Positions 25,923 to 36,401 of a stretch of 64,000 bases of DNA are shown here, in pieces. The DNA lies in NCBI RefSeq assembly GCF_015354345.1, contig NZ_JADKYS010000002.1, positions 558,001 through 622,000 on the forward strand, read 5' to 3'. The stretch's first letter is position 1; every line of letters begins with the position of its first letter. The notes below the pieces were generated by a model. That model was given only the letters and a program-made list of their open reading frames with translations. It ran no database searches and was not told the origin of the DNA. This stretch comes from Methylophilus sp. 14. Lineage in GTDB: Bacteria; Pseudomonadota; Gammaproteobacteria; Burkholderiales; Methylophilaceae. The translations under genes were made by a program, and so were the position numbers.

Positions 25923-27533
25923 CTAATCCAGCAAGCTGGTGTAGTTGTCTGGCGTGAGCACGCTGGGGATCGCCTCTGGCAACAAGTCGGGGTAGTCTTT
26001 GCTGAAATGCAAGCCGCGACTCTCATGGCGCTCAATGGCGCATCGTACAATCAGCTCGGCTACTTGTAACAGGTTACGTAGCTCGATGAGGTCGTGGCTC
26101 ACTTTGAAGTTGCTGTAAAACTCACCCACTTCGTCGCGCAACATGTGGATGCGATGCAAGGCGCGGCTCAGGCGTTTGGTGGTGCGCACAATGCCGACAT
26201 AGTTCCACATAAAACGGCGTAACTCATCCCAGGTGTGGGTAATGAGTACTTCTTCGTCGGCGTCAGTGACGCGGCTTTCATCCCAGTCAGGCAATGAAAT
26301 GGTTGGCTGCAAGCCTTGCGCCTCTATATCCAGCGCGCAGCTTTGGCTAAAGGCCAGGCATTCCAGCAATGAGTTGCTCGCCAGGCGGTTCGCCCCGTGC
26401 AGGCCGGTGCAAGCTGTTTCGCCAATCGCATACAAGCAATCAATGTCGGTGCGGCCATGCATGTCCGTCATCACGCCGCCACAGGTATAGTGCGCGGCAG
26501 GCACCACGGGAATCGGCTGCTTGGTGATATCAATGCCCAATTGCAGGCAGCGTTGATAAATATTGGGGAAATGCGATTGAATAAATTCGGCGGGTTTGTG
26601 GCTGATATCCAGGTAAACGCAATCCAGGCCGCGTTTTTTCATTTCGAAGTCGATCGCGCGTGCGACGACATCCCGTGGCGCCAGTTCAGCGCGTTCGTCA
26701 TGCCACGGCATAAAGCGCGTGCCATCAGGCAGTAATAGCAGGCCGCCTTCGCCACGCAACACTTCAGAGATTAAAAACGATTTGGCATGTGGGTGGTAGA
26801 GGCAGGTCGGGTGAAACTGCACAAACTCCATATTTGCCACGCGGCAACCTGCCCGCCAGGCCATGGCGATGCCATCACCGGTGCTGATGTCCGGGTTGGT
26901 GGTGTATAAGTAAACTTTGCCCGCGCCACCGGTAGCCGTGACCGTGTATTGTGCAGACAGTGTGATTACTTTGCCGGTCTGGTTGTTGAGCACGTAGGCG
27001 CCCAGGCAGCGGTTGGGACCGTCACTGGCAGTTTGCTTGAACAGTTTGTGCGTGGTGATCAAGTCAACCGCGATATGGTGTTCAAGGATGGTAATGTTTG
27101 GATGCTCGCGCACGAGATCAGTTAAAGTGGTTTGCACGGCTTGGCCAGTGGCGTCGGCCACATGCACCACGCGCCTGTGGCTATGGCCACCTTCGCGGGT
27201 CAGGTGCAGGCGATCATCGTCGGCTTCACGTGTGAAATTGACGCCTTGCTCTAATAACCACTCAATACTGGCGCGGCCATTGGTGACCACCATGCGCGTC
27301 ACTTCGCTATCGCATAGCCCGGCGCCTGCATCTAAAGTGTCTTTAATATGTGCTTCTATCGAGTCTTCACTGTTGTGTACAGCGGCAATGCCGCCTTGCG
27401 CCCAGTTGCTGGCACTCAAGGTGAGTTCGCGCTTGCTTAAGATGCATACCCGGTGTTGATCGGCTAAACGTAACGCCAGCGATTGACCCGCCAGCCCGCT
27501 GCCAATAATCAGGACATCAAACACTTTATTCAT
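25923..27533 (-). CDS. nadB: L-aspartate oxidase
   Basis: The 536-residue FAD enzyme oxidises aspartate to iminoaspartate, the first step of de novo NAD synthesis. Features are the dinucleotide-binding motif [16 protein letters not shown] near 7, [10 protein letters not shown] near 42, the conserved [13 protein letters not shown] near 110, the ATGGAGKVY segment near 205, VQFHPT near 239 and YTCGGVMTD near 348. A helical C-terminal domain completes the fold. It is divergent from rpoE; the short gap between them holds the sigma-E promoter. Confidence 0.95.
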   Translation of the reverse strand: MNKVFDVLIIGSGLAGQSLALRLADQHRVCILSKRELTLSASNWAQGGIAAVHNSEDSIEAHIKDTLDAGAGLCDSEVTRMVVTNGRASIEWLLEQGVNFTREADDDRLHLTREGGHSHRRVVHVADATGQAVQTTLTDLVREHPNITILEHHIAVDLITTHKLFKQTASDGPNRCLGAYVLNNQTGKVITLSAQYTVTATGGAGKVYLYTTNPDISTGDGIAMAWRAGCRVANMEFVQFHPTCLYHPHAKSFLISEVLRGEGGLLLLPDGTRFMPWHDERAELAPRDVVARAIDFEMKKRGLDCVYLDISHKPAEFIQSHFPNIYQRCLQLGIDITKQPIPVVPAAHYTCGGVMTDMHGRTDIDCLYAIGETACTGLHGANRLASNSLLECLAFSQSCALDIEAQGLQPTISLPDWDESRVTDADEEVLITHTWDELRRFMWNYVGIVRTTKRLSRALHRIHMLRDEVGEFYSNFKVSHDLIELRNLLQVAELIVRCAIERHESRGLHFSKDYPDLLPEAIPSVLTPDNYTSLLD

Positions 27534-27550
27534 ATTGTTTTGAGATCAAT

Positions 27551-27578
27551 GGAACTTTGAAGGGAATGCAGGGTCACA
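27551..27578 (+). promoter_or_regulatory. Sigma-E-type promoter of rpoE
   Basis: GGAACTT at 27551-27557, a 16-base spacer and TCACA at 27574-27578 match the extracytoplasmic sigma-E consensus (GGAACTT, 15-16 bases, TC..A). This predicts autoregulation of the sigma-factor operon, with a transcript starting near 27585 and a leader of about 155 bases before the rpoE start codon. Confidence 0.8.
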
Positions 27579-27741
27579 TAATTGTCTGTATTGCGTGTTG
27601 CAGTGGCAGGCAAAAATAAGGGATGAGACGATGTTACACACAGCAAATTTAGAGGCGTTAACGCGCACCGGGTTCGTCGAAAATAACACAAAAGCGTATA
27701 CTACTCCCAATCATAAAATTACCCAAGGGAGTCATCGCGAT

Positions 27742-28371
27742 ATGACTGTTCAGGCGGCGAACGCCAAACAGCAAGAGAATAAAGAGTTTGACCAGATGCT
27801 GGTTGAGCGCGCTCAGCAAGGCGATAAACGCGCCTTTGGATTGTTGGTAGAAAAATACCATCGTAAGCTTGGCCGCTTGTTGTCGCGCATGATTCGTGAC
27901 CAGGCAGAGGTCGAAGATGTGGTGCAGGAGTCGTTTATCAAGGCTTATCGTGCATTGCACAGCTTTCGTGGTGATAGCGCGTTTTATACCTGGTTGTACC
28001 GGATTGGTATTAACACGGCCAAAAATTACCTGGTGTCTTTGGGGCGCAAGCCACAGGTGATGCAGGATGTGGAAATCGAAGATGTAGAAAACTTCGATGA
28101 AGGCGATGACATGCGTACGATGGAGACGCCTGAGACCTCGCTGATGACAAAAGAAATTGCGCAAACGGTGAACGATGCGATTGCCGCATTGCCTGAGGAA
28201 TTGCGTACTGCCATTACCTTGCGCGAGTTGGAAGGCTTGAGTTATGAAGACATTGCAAACGTGATGCAGTGTCCGATTGGTACCGTACGTTCACGTATTT
28301 TTAGGGCGCGCGAAACGATTGCAGCAAAGCTGAGACCATTGCTGGATACGCCTCAGCATAAACGTTGGTAA
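27742..28371 (+). CDS. rpoE: RNA polymerase sigma-E factor (AlgU/RpoE)
   Basis: The 209-residue group-4 sigma factor has region 2 FGLLVEKYHRKLGRLLSRMIRDQAEVEDVVQESF-type sequence (about 30-65), GDSAFYTWLYRIGINTAKNYL near 80, and region 4 LPEELRTAITLRELEGLSYEDIANVM near 153 with GTVRSRIFRARE. It directs transcription of envelope-stress genes and is held by RseA. I chose ATG 27742 because GGGAG lies 11 bases upstream and the family starts there. An open frame extends up to 27595 but overlaps the promoter leader. Confidence 0.93.
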   Translation: MTVQAANAKQQENKEFDQMLVERAQQGDKRAFGLLVEKYHRKLGRLLSRMIRDQAEVEDVVQESFIKAYRALHSFRGDSAFYTWLYRIGINTAKNYLVSLGRKPQVMQDVEIEDVENFDEGDDMRTMETPETSLMTKEIAQTVNDAIAALPEELRTAITLRELEGLSYEDIANVMQCPIGTVRSRIFRARETIAAKLRPLLDTPQHKRW

Positions 28372-28485
28372 TCGCGCGATAATTGCTATAAAACGTAGGC
28401 TACTAAACGGTAGCGGGTGTGTAGGTGTTATGACAAATTTTTTGTTAAATGCTAACATAAAAACATTGATTGACTTGGGGTTATT

Positions 28486-28950
28486 ATGAAGCAGCAATTA
28501 TCTGCATTGGTCGACGGTGAAGTCGATGTTGAACGCTGCGAACATATTTTTCTCGCAGCCAAATCTACGGGCGAAGTTGCCCAGGCCTGGCGTGACTATC
28601 ATGTGATTCGTGATGTGCTTCGTGAAGAGTGCTGGGTAGAGTCTGATATGACCAGCCGCATTATGGCGCAGCTGGATGATGAGCCAACCATGTTGGTGCC
28701 GCAAGCAGTCACCGTCTCTGACAAAGTGACCCATATCCGCCCGCGTTTCAGTAAATATAGCTGGTCCATTGCCGCTTCCGTGGCTGCCGCTTTCTTTGTC
28801 GGGATGTTCGTGCTCAATCAGCCTGAAGTCGCAGCACCAACCCAAATTGCGGATAACGACACCGACCAGTATGTCGTTGCGCATCACAACTATGCGCCCA
28901 ATAGTGCCACTTATTACATGCACAATGTAGCTTACAACGCTGGCGAATAA
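28486..28950 (+). CDS. rseA: Sigma-E anti-sigma factor RseA
   Basis: The 154-residue single-pass inner-membrane protein has a cytoplasmic anti-sigma domain (about 1-85: MKQQLSALVDGEVD, AWRDYHVIRDVLRE, DMTSRIMAQLDDEP). A transmembrane helix (SIAASVAAAFFVGMFVL, about 94-110) and a short periplasmic tail follow. It sequesters sigma-E until regulated proteolysis removes it. It follows rpoE in the same transcript and precedes the RseB/MucB gene, as in other proteobacteria. Confidence 0.9.
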   Translation: MKQQLSALVDGEVDVERCEHIFLAAKSTGEVAQAWRDYHVIRDVLREECWVESDMTSRIMAQLDDEPTMLVPQAVTVSDKVTHIRPRFSKYSWSIAASVAAAFFVGMFVLNQPEVAAPTQIADNDTDQYVVAHHNYAPNSATYYMHNVAYNAGE

Positions 28951-28968
28951 CCTTACTGTCGTTACTGT

Positions 28969-29937
28969 ATGTCTCCTAAGAATGATTTCCTGCGGGCGCT
29001 TCTGCCTGTCTTGTGTCTGGCTGCGATCAGCCAGCCAGCATTTGCCGAAGAAGACCTCTGGGCAACTATGCAGAAAACCGCTTCTGCTGCCCGCGAGTTA
29101 AATTACCAGGGCCTGTTTGTGTATCACAATGGGGCGATGATACGCTCGGTGCAGATTACCCATATTTATGAAGGCGGGCGCGAGTTTACCCGCAATGTGG
29201 TGCTGGATGGCAGGCCACGCGAAGTCTTCAGTGAAGGCGATGATATCGTCATCTTCAATGCCAAAAATGACAAGGTCGTGATCGAGAAACGCCGTGGCCA
29301 AAATCTGTTTCCGGCCATGTTGCCCACACAGTTATACCCCCTCAAGCAAAATTACAAGCTGAAATTTGTCGGCCAGGAGCGCATTGCCGGACGGCTGGCG
29401 CAAGTCATAGACATGGTGCCGAATGACAATCTGCGTTATCAGTATCGCATCTGGTCGGATGCCGAATATGGCTTGTTGCTCAAGATGAGCATGCTTGATA
29501 TGCAGGGCCACACGCTGGAACAGATAGGTTTTAACCAGGTGGCGATGCTGCACACCAAGGATTTGGACTGGTTTCAGCCCAAGATTGATGCGACCAAACC
29601 ATATGTCATGGATGACACCACTGATTTGACGCATACCGTGGATAACCTAGTGGTGGCAAACTTGCCCACGGGCTACAAAAAAGTCGATCAAATCCAGTTG
29701 CGAGTGCCCGGCAGGACAGCGCCGGTGCAACAGTTGATTTTCTCTGATGGCCTGGCATCCGTGTCGCTATTTGTGGAACCCATGGTCAAAGGCATGCAGC
29801 CCCGCGTTGGTAAGAAAACCATGGGGTCAACCAATGTTTATGCGCATGTATTGAATGGCTACCAGTTGGTCGTGGTCGGCGAAGTGCCTGCGCAAACGGT
29901 TGAACAAATCGCACAGCAGGTGACGTTTAAAAAATAA
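28969..29937 (+). CDS. mucB: Periplasmic sigma-E regulatory protein MucB/RseB
   Basis: The 322-residue protein has a signal peptide (LRALLPVLCLAAISQPAFA). The N-terminal domain is lipoprotein-carrier-like: AARELNYQGLFVYHNG near 38, MIRSVQITHIYEGGREFTR, and the characteristic EVFSEGDDIVIFN. A smaller C-terminal domain (about 215-322) includes YAHVLNGYQLVVVGEVP. It binds RseA and protects it from cleavage until lipopolysaccharide or misfolded protein displaces it. Confidence 0.92.
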   Translation: MSPKNDFLRALLPVLCLAAISQPAFAEEDLWATMQKTASAARELNYQGLFVYHNGAMIRSVQITHIYEGGREFTRNVVLDGRPREVFSEGDDIVIFNAKNDKVVIEKRRGQNLFPAMLPTQLYPLKQNYKLKFVGQERIAGRLAQVIDMVPNDNLRYQYRIWSDAEYGLLLKMSMLDMQGHTLEQIGFNQVAMLHTKDLDWFQPKIDATKPYVMDDTTDLTHTVDNLVVANLPTGYKKVDQIQLRVPGRTAPVQQLIFSDGLASVSLFVEPMVKGMQPRVGKKTMGSTNVYAHVLNGYQLVVVGEVPAQTVEQIAQQVTFKK

Positions 29938-30019
29938 TGTTCATGCCTGGTGAACAATCATTCAGCCAGTTCAATGACATGGTGCGCATCCAATCTCTCC
30001 GCAACTTGTATTTCTCCGC

Positions 30020-30047
30020 AGCGTCGCCATGTAATGATGGTGACGCT
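30020..30047 (+). other. Hairpin between mucB and mucD
   Basis: AGCGTCGCCAT and ATGGTGACGCT pair over 11 positions (one G-T wobble) around a 6-base loop in the 189-bp mucB-mucD gap. There is no T tract, so attenuation, mRNA stabilisation or processing is as likely as termination. Confidence 0.5.
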
Positions 30048-30126
30048 TTCAAGTGTCAATATTCCCGTGCTGCATTTAGCAGGATGGCGTGAACGATTTT
30101 TTTAATCATTAAATGGTAGGATAATC

Positions 30127-31545
30127 ATGATGAAACAATGGATTTCTGGCGTGATGTTGGCGTGTGCAATCACCATCGCCATGCCAGTGGTGGCCGTAGA
30201 GGCCAAAGACTTGCCGGACTTCACCGAGCTGGCAGAAAAACAAGGGCCTGCGGTGGTCAATATCAGCATTACCTCTGTCGTGCATGGTGGCAATATTGGC
30301 TTTCCTGGCATGCCAAATGACGAAAACCTGCAAGAATTTCTGCGTCGCTTTGGTATCCCCGGCATGCCTGGCGGCCAAGGCCAGGACGGTGGTCAGGACT
30401 ATAAAACGCAGTCATTGGGGTCTGGTTTTATTATCAGTGCTGACGGCTACATTCTCACTAACGCACATGTGGTGAATGAAGCGGATGAAGTGTTGGTCAA
30501 GCTGTATGACAAGCGTGAATTCAAGGCAAAAATCATTGGTGCAGATAAGCGTACCGACGTCGCTTTGATCAAGATTGAAGCCACTGGTTTGCCTAAGGTG
30601 ACTGTTGGCGATCCGAATGCCTTGAAAGTTGGTGAGTGGGTGGCGGCGATTGGCTCGCCTTTCGGCCTTGAAAACACCATGACCGCCGGTATTGTCAGCG
30701 CCAAAGGTCGTGCGCTGCCGCAAGAAAACTATGTGCCGTTTATTCAAACGGACGTGGCGATTAACCCTGGTAACTCAGGTGGCCCGTTGTTTAACCTGCG
30801 TGGCGAAGTGGTGGGCGTGAACTCGCAGATATACAGCAAGAGTGGCGGCTCCATGGGCTTGTCTTTCAGCATCCCAATTGATGTTGCGATTGATATTTCC
30901 AATCAGCTCAAGGCGACTGGCCGCATTGCGCGTGGCTGGTTGGGTATTGGCATTCAGGAGGTTACCAAAGACCTGGCTGATTCGTTTGGCCTCAAGCAAA
31001 CCAATGGCGCATTGATCGCTGGTATCGAGAAAAACAGTCCAGCAGACAAGGGTGGCTTGGAAGCTGGCGATATTATCCTCAAGTTTGATGGCAAGCCAAT
31101 TACGACTTCGAGTGATTTGCCGCGCGTGGTGGCGACCACTAAACCGGGTAAAGTCGTGCCGGTGGAGATTGTGCGTAAAGGAGCCAATAAAACCCTGCAA
31201 CTGGGGGTGGGTGAAATGCCTAGCGAGCAACCAGAAGTGGCCGCATCCAGTAAAGAGCCGGTGAAGCCAGAGGCGAATAAGATTGGCCTGACGTTGCGTG
31301 AGCTGACTGCGTTGCAGAAGAAGAAGCTCAATGGTAAAAATGGCCTACTGGTGATTGAAAGTAGCGGTGCAGCGGCACAAGCCGGTATCCGCCGTGGTGA
31401 TGTCATTCTTGGTTTGAATAACAATGAAAGCCAGAGCGTGGATGCGTTTAACAAACAGATCAATGCTGTGGCTGCAGGTAAAACCGTGGCCGTGCTGGTA
31501 CAACGAGGTGAAAATACCTTGTACGTACCGATTAAAATCAAGTAA
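30127..31545 (+). CDS. mucD: Periplasmic serine protease/chaperone, DegP/MucD type
   Basis: The 472-residue HtrA protease has a signal peptide (VMLACAITIAMPVVAVEA). The trypsin-like catalytic triad is His in LTNAHVVNEAD near 116, Asp in RTDVALIKIEA near 146, and Ser in NPGNSGGPLFNL near 219. Two PDZ domains follow (about 265-365 and 385-470, with GWLGIGIQEV and a C-terminal GIRRGDVILGLN). It degrades misfolded envelope proteins and closes the sigma-E locus. The long gap after mucB suggests an additional promoter. Confidence 0.95.
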   Translation: MMKQWISGVMLACAITIAMPVVAVEAKDLPDFTELAEKQGPAVVNISITSVVHGGNIGFPGMPNDENLQEFLRRFGIPGMPGGQGQDGGQDYKTQSLGSGFIISADGYILTNAHVVNEADEVLVKLYDKREFKAKIIGADKRTDVALIKIEATGLPKVTVGDPNALKVGEWVAAIGSPFGLENTMTAGIVSAKGRALPQENYVPFIQTDVAINPGNSGGPLFNLRGEVVGVNSQIYSKSGGSMGLSFSIPIDVAIDISNQLKATGRIARGWLGIGIQEVTKDLADSFGLKQTNGALIAGIEKNSPADKGGLEAGDIILKFDGKPITTSSDLPRVVATTKPGKVVPVEIVRKGANKTLQLGVGEMPSEQPEVAASSKEPVKPEANKIGLTLRELTALQKKKLNGKNGLLVIESSGAAAQAGIRRGDVILGLNNNESQSVDAFNKQINAVAAGKTVAVLVQRGENTLYVPIKIK

Positions 31546-31562
31546 TGGTGGTTGTGATATGA

Positions 31563-31590
31563 CAAAAAGACAGGCTTGCCTGTCTTTTTG
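31563..31590 (+). terminator. Rho-independent terminator after mucD
   Basis: CAAAAAGACAGGC, a TT turn and GCCTGTCTTTTTG form a perfect 13-bp inverted repeat, followed by a further T run. It separates the sigma-E locus from lepA. Confidence 0.9.
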
Positions 31591-31732
31591 TTTTTGGGGC
31601 TGTCAGTATCGCTGGCGGCACGGGCTCGAGCGGAAAATAAATCACTGATATGCATGCATTTGCTGTAAAATGCCACCGATTTGAGAGGCGCGTCAAGCGC
31701 CTTTCTTGCTTGTAAATAACGCATAACTGAAC

Positions 31733-33526
31733 ATGAAAAATATTCGTAATTTTTCGATTATTGCTCACATTGACCACGGCAAATCGACACTGGCAGACCG
31801 CATTATTCAATTGTGCGGTGGTTTGGCCGACCGTGAAATGGAAGCACAAGTGCTGGACAGCATGGATATCGAGCGTGAGCGCGGCATCACCATCAAGGCG
31901 CAAACGGCGGCCCTGCAATACAAGGCCAACAACGGTGAAATTTATCACCTCAACCTGATTGATACCCCCGGTCACGTCGACTTTAGCTACGAAGTGAGCC
32001 GCTCGCTGTCTGCTTGTGAAGGCGCTTTGCTGGTAGTGGATGCCTCGCAAGGCGTAGAAGCACAAAGTGTGGCCAACTGCTACACGGCGATTGACCTCGG
32101 TGTTGAAGTGACGCCTGTGCTCAACAAGATTGATTTGCCATCTGCCGACCCGGCGCGCGTTTCGCAAGAAATTGAAGACGTCATCGGCGTGGATGCGACC
32201 GATGCCGTACGTTGTTCGGCCAAAACCGGTGAAGGCGTGCGCGATGTGCTGGAAGAGGTGGTTGCCAAAGTGCCACCACCAGTGGGTGATATTGACGCGC
32301 CGTTGAAAGCCCTGGTGATCGACGCCTGGTTTGACAACTACGTAGGTGTAGTCATGCTGGTACGCGTGGTGGATGGCGCGTTGAAAGCCAAAGAAAAAAT
32401 CCGCTTGATGGCGACAGGTGCTGAATACCTGTGTGAGCAAGTCGGTGTGTTTACGCCTAAATCATTGCAGCGTACACAGTTAAGCGCGGGTGAAGTAGGG
32501 TTTGTGATTGCTGGCATTAAAGAGCTGGCCGCCGCCAAGGTAGGTGACACGGTCACGCTGGCGGGCAAACCTGCTGCGGCGCCACTGCCTGGTTTTAAAG
32601 AGGTGAAGCCACAGGTGTTTGCTGGCTTGTATCCGGTGGAGTCCAACCAGTTTGAAGCATTGCGTACTGCGCTGGAAAAACTGAGCCTGAACGACTCCAG
32701 CCTGCAGTTCGAGCCAGAAAACTCGACGGCGCTGGGCTTTGGCTTCCGTTGTGGCTTCCTAGGGTTGCTGCATATGGAGATCGTACAGGAGCGCCTGGAG
32801 CGCGAGTACGACATGGACCTGATCACCACTGCGCCAACCGTGATTTATGAGCTGTTGCTCAAAAGCGGTGAGGTGGTACAGATTGAAAACCCGTCACGCC
32901 TGCCTGAACCTTCACGTATTGAAGAAATCCGTGAGCCCATGATTGTGGTCAATCTGTTGATGCCACAAGATTACGTGGGCCCGGTGATGACGCTATGTAA
33001 TAACAAGCGTGGTGTTCAGCGCAATATGCAATACATGGGCCGCCAGGTGATGTTGAGCTACGAAATGCCATTGAATGAAGTAGTGCTCGATTTCTTTGAC
33101 AAGTTGAAGTCAGTGTCGCGTGGTTATGCGTCTATGGACTACGAGTTCCTCGAGTTCCGCGCCGCAGACCTGGTCAAGCTGGATATCATGGTGAACGGCG
33201 AACGCGTCGACGCATTAAGCCTGATTGTGCACCGTGCCAACAGCATTTACCGTGGCCGCGAGCTGGTGGCTAAAATGCGCGAACTGATCCCGCGTCAGAT
33301 GTTTGATATCGCGATCCAGGCGTCTATTGGTGCCAACATTGTGGCGCGCGAAACCGTCAAGGCCATGCGTAAAAACGTGCTGGCCAAATGTTATGGCGGT
33401 GATATTACGCGTAAGCGCAAGTTGCTGGAAAAACAAAAAGAAGGTAAAAAGCGTATGAAGCAGGTGGGTAACGTGGAAATTCCACAAGAGGCCTTCCTTG
33501 CCATCTTGCGTGTAGAAGATAAATAA
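31733..33526 (+). CDS. lepA: Elongation factor 4 (LepA)
   Basis: The 597-residue translational GTPase rescues or back-translocates stalled ribosomes. The G domain shows G1 AHIDHGKST near 11, G2 RGITI, G3 DTPGHVDF near 77 and G4 NKID near 131. The EF-G-like domains and the unique LepA C-terminal domain follow ([15 protein letters not shown] near 490, [20 protein letters not shown] near 560). It begins the lepA-lepB-DUF4845-rnc-era-recO run that is conserved in beta-proteobacteria. Confidence 0.97.
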   Translation: MKNIRNFSIIAHIDHGKSTLADRIIQLCGGLADREMEAQVLDSMDIERERGITIKAQTAALQYKANNGEIYHLNLIDTPGHVDFSYEVSRSLSACEGALLVVDASQGVEAQSVANCYTAIDLGVEVTPVLNKIDLPSADPARVSQEIEDVIGVDATDAVRCSAKTGEGVRDVLEEVVAKVPPPVGDIDAPLKALVIDAWFDNYVGVVMLVRVVDGALKAKEKIRLMATGAEYLCEQVGVFTPKSLQRTQLSAGEVGFVIAGIKELAAAKVGDTVTLAGKPAAAPLPGFKEVKPQVFAGLYPVESNQFEALRTALEKLSLNDSSLQFEPENSTALGFGFRCGFLGLLHMEIVQERLEREYDMDLITTAPTVIYELLLKSGEVVQIENPSRLPEPSRIEEIREPMIVVNLLMPQDYVGPVMTLCNNKRGVQRNMQYMGRQVMLSYEMPLNEVVLDFFDKLKSVSRGYASMDYEFLEFRAADLVKLDIMVNGERVDALSLIVHRANSIYRGRELVAKMRELIPRQMFDIAIQASIGANIVARETVKAMRKNVLAKCYGGDITRKRKLLEKQKEGKKRMKQVGNVEIPQEAFLAILRVEDK

Positions 33527-33562
33527 TCCTTTTTAGTGGAATAGCTTACTCAGGAAACAAGC

Positions 33563-34378
33563 ATGTATTTTGCAATTTTTATGTTGGTGATTTTGCTGGT
33601 CTCAGGCGTGATCTGGCTGCTGGATATTCTGGTCTTGCGCAAACAACGCCAGGCAGGTGCCTTGGGCGATGTTGCCGACCCATGGTACGTGGAATACAGT
33701 AAAAGCTTTTTCCCCGTTATTTTGCTGGTATTTATGGTGCGTTCTTTTGTGGTCGAGCCATTCAAGATTCCTTCCGGCTCCATGATGCCAACCCTGCTGG
33801 CGGGTGATTACATCCTGGTGAACAAATTCACCTATGGCTTGCGCGTGCCTATCCTGAATAACGTGTTTTACCCGGTGAGCTTGCCTAAACGTGGCGATGT
33901 GTTCGTGTTTCATTATCCACCTGACACCTCGATTGACTATATCAAGCGCGTCATTGGCCTGCCTGGCGACAAGATTCAGTATAAAGACAAGCAGTTAACC
34001 ATTAACGGCAAAGTGATCAACCTGGATTTTGTGCAGCCGTATCAATATGCCCTGAATGTGAATGATGAAAGCGGTAATGCACGTGCAGTGGATGTGACTG
34101 CGTCCCGCTTGAGTGAGCAATTGGGCGACGTGAAACACGATGTATTGATTCATGACATCATGAACCAGTATAGCCCTGGCAGCGCGGGTGACCGCCTGAT
34201 GCAGGGCGAAACCATCACCGTACCAGAAGGTGAGTACTTTGCCATGGGCGACAACCGTGATAACAGTTCAGACAGCCGTGTCTGGGGCTTTGTCGCAGAA
34301 AAGCACCTGGTTGGTCGCGCATTCTTTATCTGGTTTAATTTTGACCAATGGCGCCGTATCGGGCAAAGTATTGGTTAA
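33563..34378 (+). CDS. lepB: Signal peptidase I
   Basis: The 271-residue membrane-anchored serine protease removes signal peptides from exported proteins. Two N-terminal transmembrane segments (about 1-22 and 52-70) precede the catalytic domain. Catalytic Ser is in KIPSGSMMPTLL near 73, catalytic Lys in DYIKRVIGLPGD near 130. The C-terminal box GDNRDNSSDSR is near 231. It starts 36 bases after lepA with AGGAAA upstream. Confidence 0.96.
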   Translation: MYFAIFMLVILLVSGVIWLLDILVLRKQRQAGALGDVADPWYVEYSKSFFPVILLVFMVRSFVVEPFKIPSGSMMPTLLAGDYILVNKFTYGLRVPILNNVFYPVSLPKRGDVFVFHYPPDTSIDYIKRVIGLPGDKIQYKDKQLTINGKVINLDFVQPYQYALNVNDESGNARAVDVTASRLSEQLGDVKHDVLIHDIMNQYSPGSAGDRLMQGETITVPEGEYFAMGDNRDNSSDSRVWGFVAEKHLVGRAFFIWFNFDQWRRIGQSIG

Positions 34379-34427
34379 GCGCACGGTGAACCGTGTGGAA
34401 ACAGACATCTTCTTGAGGGATCGTATT

Positions 34428-34781
34428 ATGAATGACTCAAAGAGCGCTCACCAACACGGTATCGGCTTGATCGGCTTTTTGCTGGTATTAACCGCATTTG
34501 GCATCCTTGGCACCGTCGCCTTGAAGGCCTTGCCATCTTATATGGAGTATTATTCCATCCAGGCGACCGTGAATCGTATTGCACATGATCCTTTGCTGCA
34601 AAGCGACAGTGATATGCGCACCGCGTTTGATCATCAGATGCAAGTTGACAGCATCCGCGAGGTGACTGGTCGTGATTTGGACATCAGTGGCGGTACGGTG
34701 GCCATGCGCTACCAGAAGAAAATTGCACTCACAGACACCATGACACTGTTGATCGACTTTGATGCTACCAGCAAACCTTGA
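34428..34781 (+). CDS. DUF4845 membrane protein
   Basis: The 117-residue protein has one transmembrane helix near the N-terminus (GIGLIGFLLVLTAFGILGTVALKAL) and a small periplasmic domain (about 40-117). It resembles a pilin-like or general-secretion minor subunit start (GIGLIGFL) but has no clear peptidase site. DUF4845 genes sit between lepB and rnc in many beta- and gamma-proteobacteria; no function is established. I chose ATG 34428 because GAGGGA precedes it and the hydrophobic segment follows directly. The longer frame from 34230 overlaps lepB. Confidence 0.85.
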   Translation: MNDSKSAHQHGIGLIGFLLVLTAFGILGTVALKALPSYMEYYSIQATVNRIAHDPLLQSDSDMRTAFDHQMQVDSIREVTGRDLDISGGTVAMRYQKKIALTDTMTLLIDFDATSKP

Positions 34782-34803
34782 TGGCTGGCTTGATCGTACC
34801 TAA

Positions 34804-35475
34804 ATGAACGCACTCCCGGTATTACAAACCAGAATTAGTTACAGCTTTACGCAGCCTGCCTTGCTGCAACAAGCGCTCACCCACCGCAGCTTTTCTGCCA
34901 CCAATAACGAGCGCCTGGAGTTTTTGGGCGATAGCGTGCTCAACTTTATTATTGCGCACCAGCTGTTTAATTTGTTTCCGCATTTGCCAGAAGGCGATTT
35001 AAGCCGTTTGCGCGCCAAGCTGGTGCGTGAAGCCAGCCTGGCTGAAATCGCGACCGACCTTAATCTGGGCGATGCGCTCAAACTGGGTGAAGGCGAGCTT
35101 AAAAGTGCAGGTTGGCGCCGCCCTTCGATCCTGGCGGATGCGCTGGAAGCGATTGTCGGTGCGGTCTACCTGGATGGCGGCTTTGACGCTGCCCAGCAAG
35201 TGGTAGCATTGTTGTATCGCGACAAGCTGCAAACTATAGATCCCAAAGCGATCGACAAAGACGCCAAATCACAATTACAAGAATATCTGCAAAGCAAGAA
35301 AATGGATCTGCCGGAGTATCAGGTCGTTTCTATTGAAGGTGAGGCGCATGCGCAAACCTTCACCGTGCAGTGTTTTATTAAAAAGCTCAAGCTGACCACC
35401 ACTGGCGTGGGCACCAGTCGCCGTGTGGCGGAGCAACAAGCGGCCAAATTGGCCATGGACGAGATTCAATCATGA
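34804..35475 (+). CDS. rnc: Ribonuclease III
   Basis: The 223-residue double-strand-specific endoribonuclease processes rRNA precursors and structured mRNAs. The catalytic domain has the signature [14 protein letters not shown] near 35 and the metal-binding [15 protein letters not shown] near 113. A dsRNA-binding domain (about 155-223) ends [17 protein letters not shown]. Its stop overlaps the era start (ATGA), which implies translational coupling. Confidence 0.96.
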   Translation: MNALPVLQTRISYSFTQPALLQQALTHRSFSATNNERLEFLGDSVLNFIIAHQLFNLFPHLPEGDLSRLRAKLVREASLAEIATDLNLGDALKLGEGELKSAGWRRPSILADALEAIVGAVYLDGGFDAAQQVVALLYRDKLQTIDPKAIDKDAKSQLQEYLQSKKMDLPEYQVVSIEGEAHAQTFTVQCFIKKLKLTTTGVGTSRRVAEQQAAKLAMDEIQS

Positions 35476-36377
35476 CAGAAGAAATTACCCCCGCTACAGA
35501 CGATTTTCGTTGTGGTACCGTTGCCATCGTTGGTCGCCCCAATGTTGGCAAGTCCACACTGCTGAATCATATTTTAGGCATGAAGCTGGCGATTACCTCA
35601 CGCAAAGCGCAGACCACGCGCCATCGCCTGCTGGGCATTCATACCACAGACGATACCCAGTTCCTGTTTGTGGATACGCCGGGTTTCCAGCAAAAACATA
35701 TTAATGCGCTGAATAAAACACTCAACAAAACCGTCACTCAGGTACTCACTGAAGTAGACGTCGTGCTGTTTGTGATTGAGCCGATGAAACTGGGTGAAGC
35801 GGACGAAATCGTCCTCAAACTGCTGCCTAAGAATAAACCGGTATTGCTGGTCGTGAATAAGGCTGACCTTATGGGCGACAAAGGTAATTTGCTGCCTTTA
35901 ATCCAGGACTTTGATTTGCTGTTTGATTTTGCTGGCATTGTCCCGGTCAGCGCCAAAAAGAGTTTGTACCTCGATGAGTTGCTGTCAGCCGTGCGCGAGC
36001 ACTTGCCACAACAACCAGCCATCTATGCCGAAGATGAGTTGACTGACAAGAATGAACGCTTCCTGGCCGCCGAGCTGGTGCGCGAAAAAGTCTTCCGCTT
36101 GCTGGGTGACGAAGTGCCATACTCTGTGACGGTAGAGATCGAGAAGTTTGAAACGGTTAAAAACCTGCGCCGTATTTTTGCCGCGATTATTGTCGACAAA
36201 GATAGCCAAAAGCCGATGATCATTGGCAAAGGTGGCGAAAAGCTCAAGCAAATTTCCACCGAAGCCCGCCAAGACATGGAAAAGCTGTTTGGTTCTAAAG
36301 TCTACCTGGAAACCTGGGTTAAGGTAAAAGGCGGCTGGGCAGACGATGCGCGTGCACTGAAAAGTCTGGGCTTCTAA
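35472..36377 (+). CDS. era: GTPase Era
   Basis: The 301-residue essential GTPase binds the 3' end of 16S rRNA during 30S assembly. G1 is [12 protein letters not shown] near 21, G3 VDTPGFQ near 68, G4 NKADLMG near 128. The C-terminal KH domain holds [21 protein letters not shown] near 240. Its position overlapping rnc and followed by recO is typical. Confidence 0.97.
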   Translation: MTEEITPATDDFRCGTVAIVGRPNVGKSTLLNHILGMKLAITSRKAQTTRHRLLGIHTTDDTQFLFVDTPGFQQKHINALNKTLNKTVTQVLTEVDVVLFVIEPMKLGEADEIVLKLLPKNKPVLLVVNKADLMGDKGNLLPLIQDFDLLFDFAGIVPVSAKKSLYLDELLSAVREHLPQQPAIYAEDELTDKNERFLAAELVREKVFRLLGDEVPYSVTVEIEKFETVKNLRRIFAAIIVDKDSQKPMIIGKGGEKLKQISTEARQDMEKLFGSKVYLETWVKVKGGWADDARALKSLGF

Positions 36378-36401
36378 CAGCAGATTCACTACTGGCATTT
36401 T

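Noticed and set aside
27595-27741. N-terminal extension of sigma-E from 27595
   Set aside because: It would begin about ten bases after the predicted transcription start, has no ribosome site, and the extra residues are not part of the sigma family.
30954-32440. Long minus-strand frames opposite mucD and lepA (30954-31724, 31538-32440)
   Set aside because: Both overlap strongly conserved genes and the mucD terminator, and their products have no recognisable motif.
34230-34427. N-terminal extension of the DUF4845 protein overlapping lepB
   Set aside because: The overlap lies in lepB coding sequence in another frame; the ATG at 34428 has its own GAGGGA site and starts the expected hydrophobic segment.
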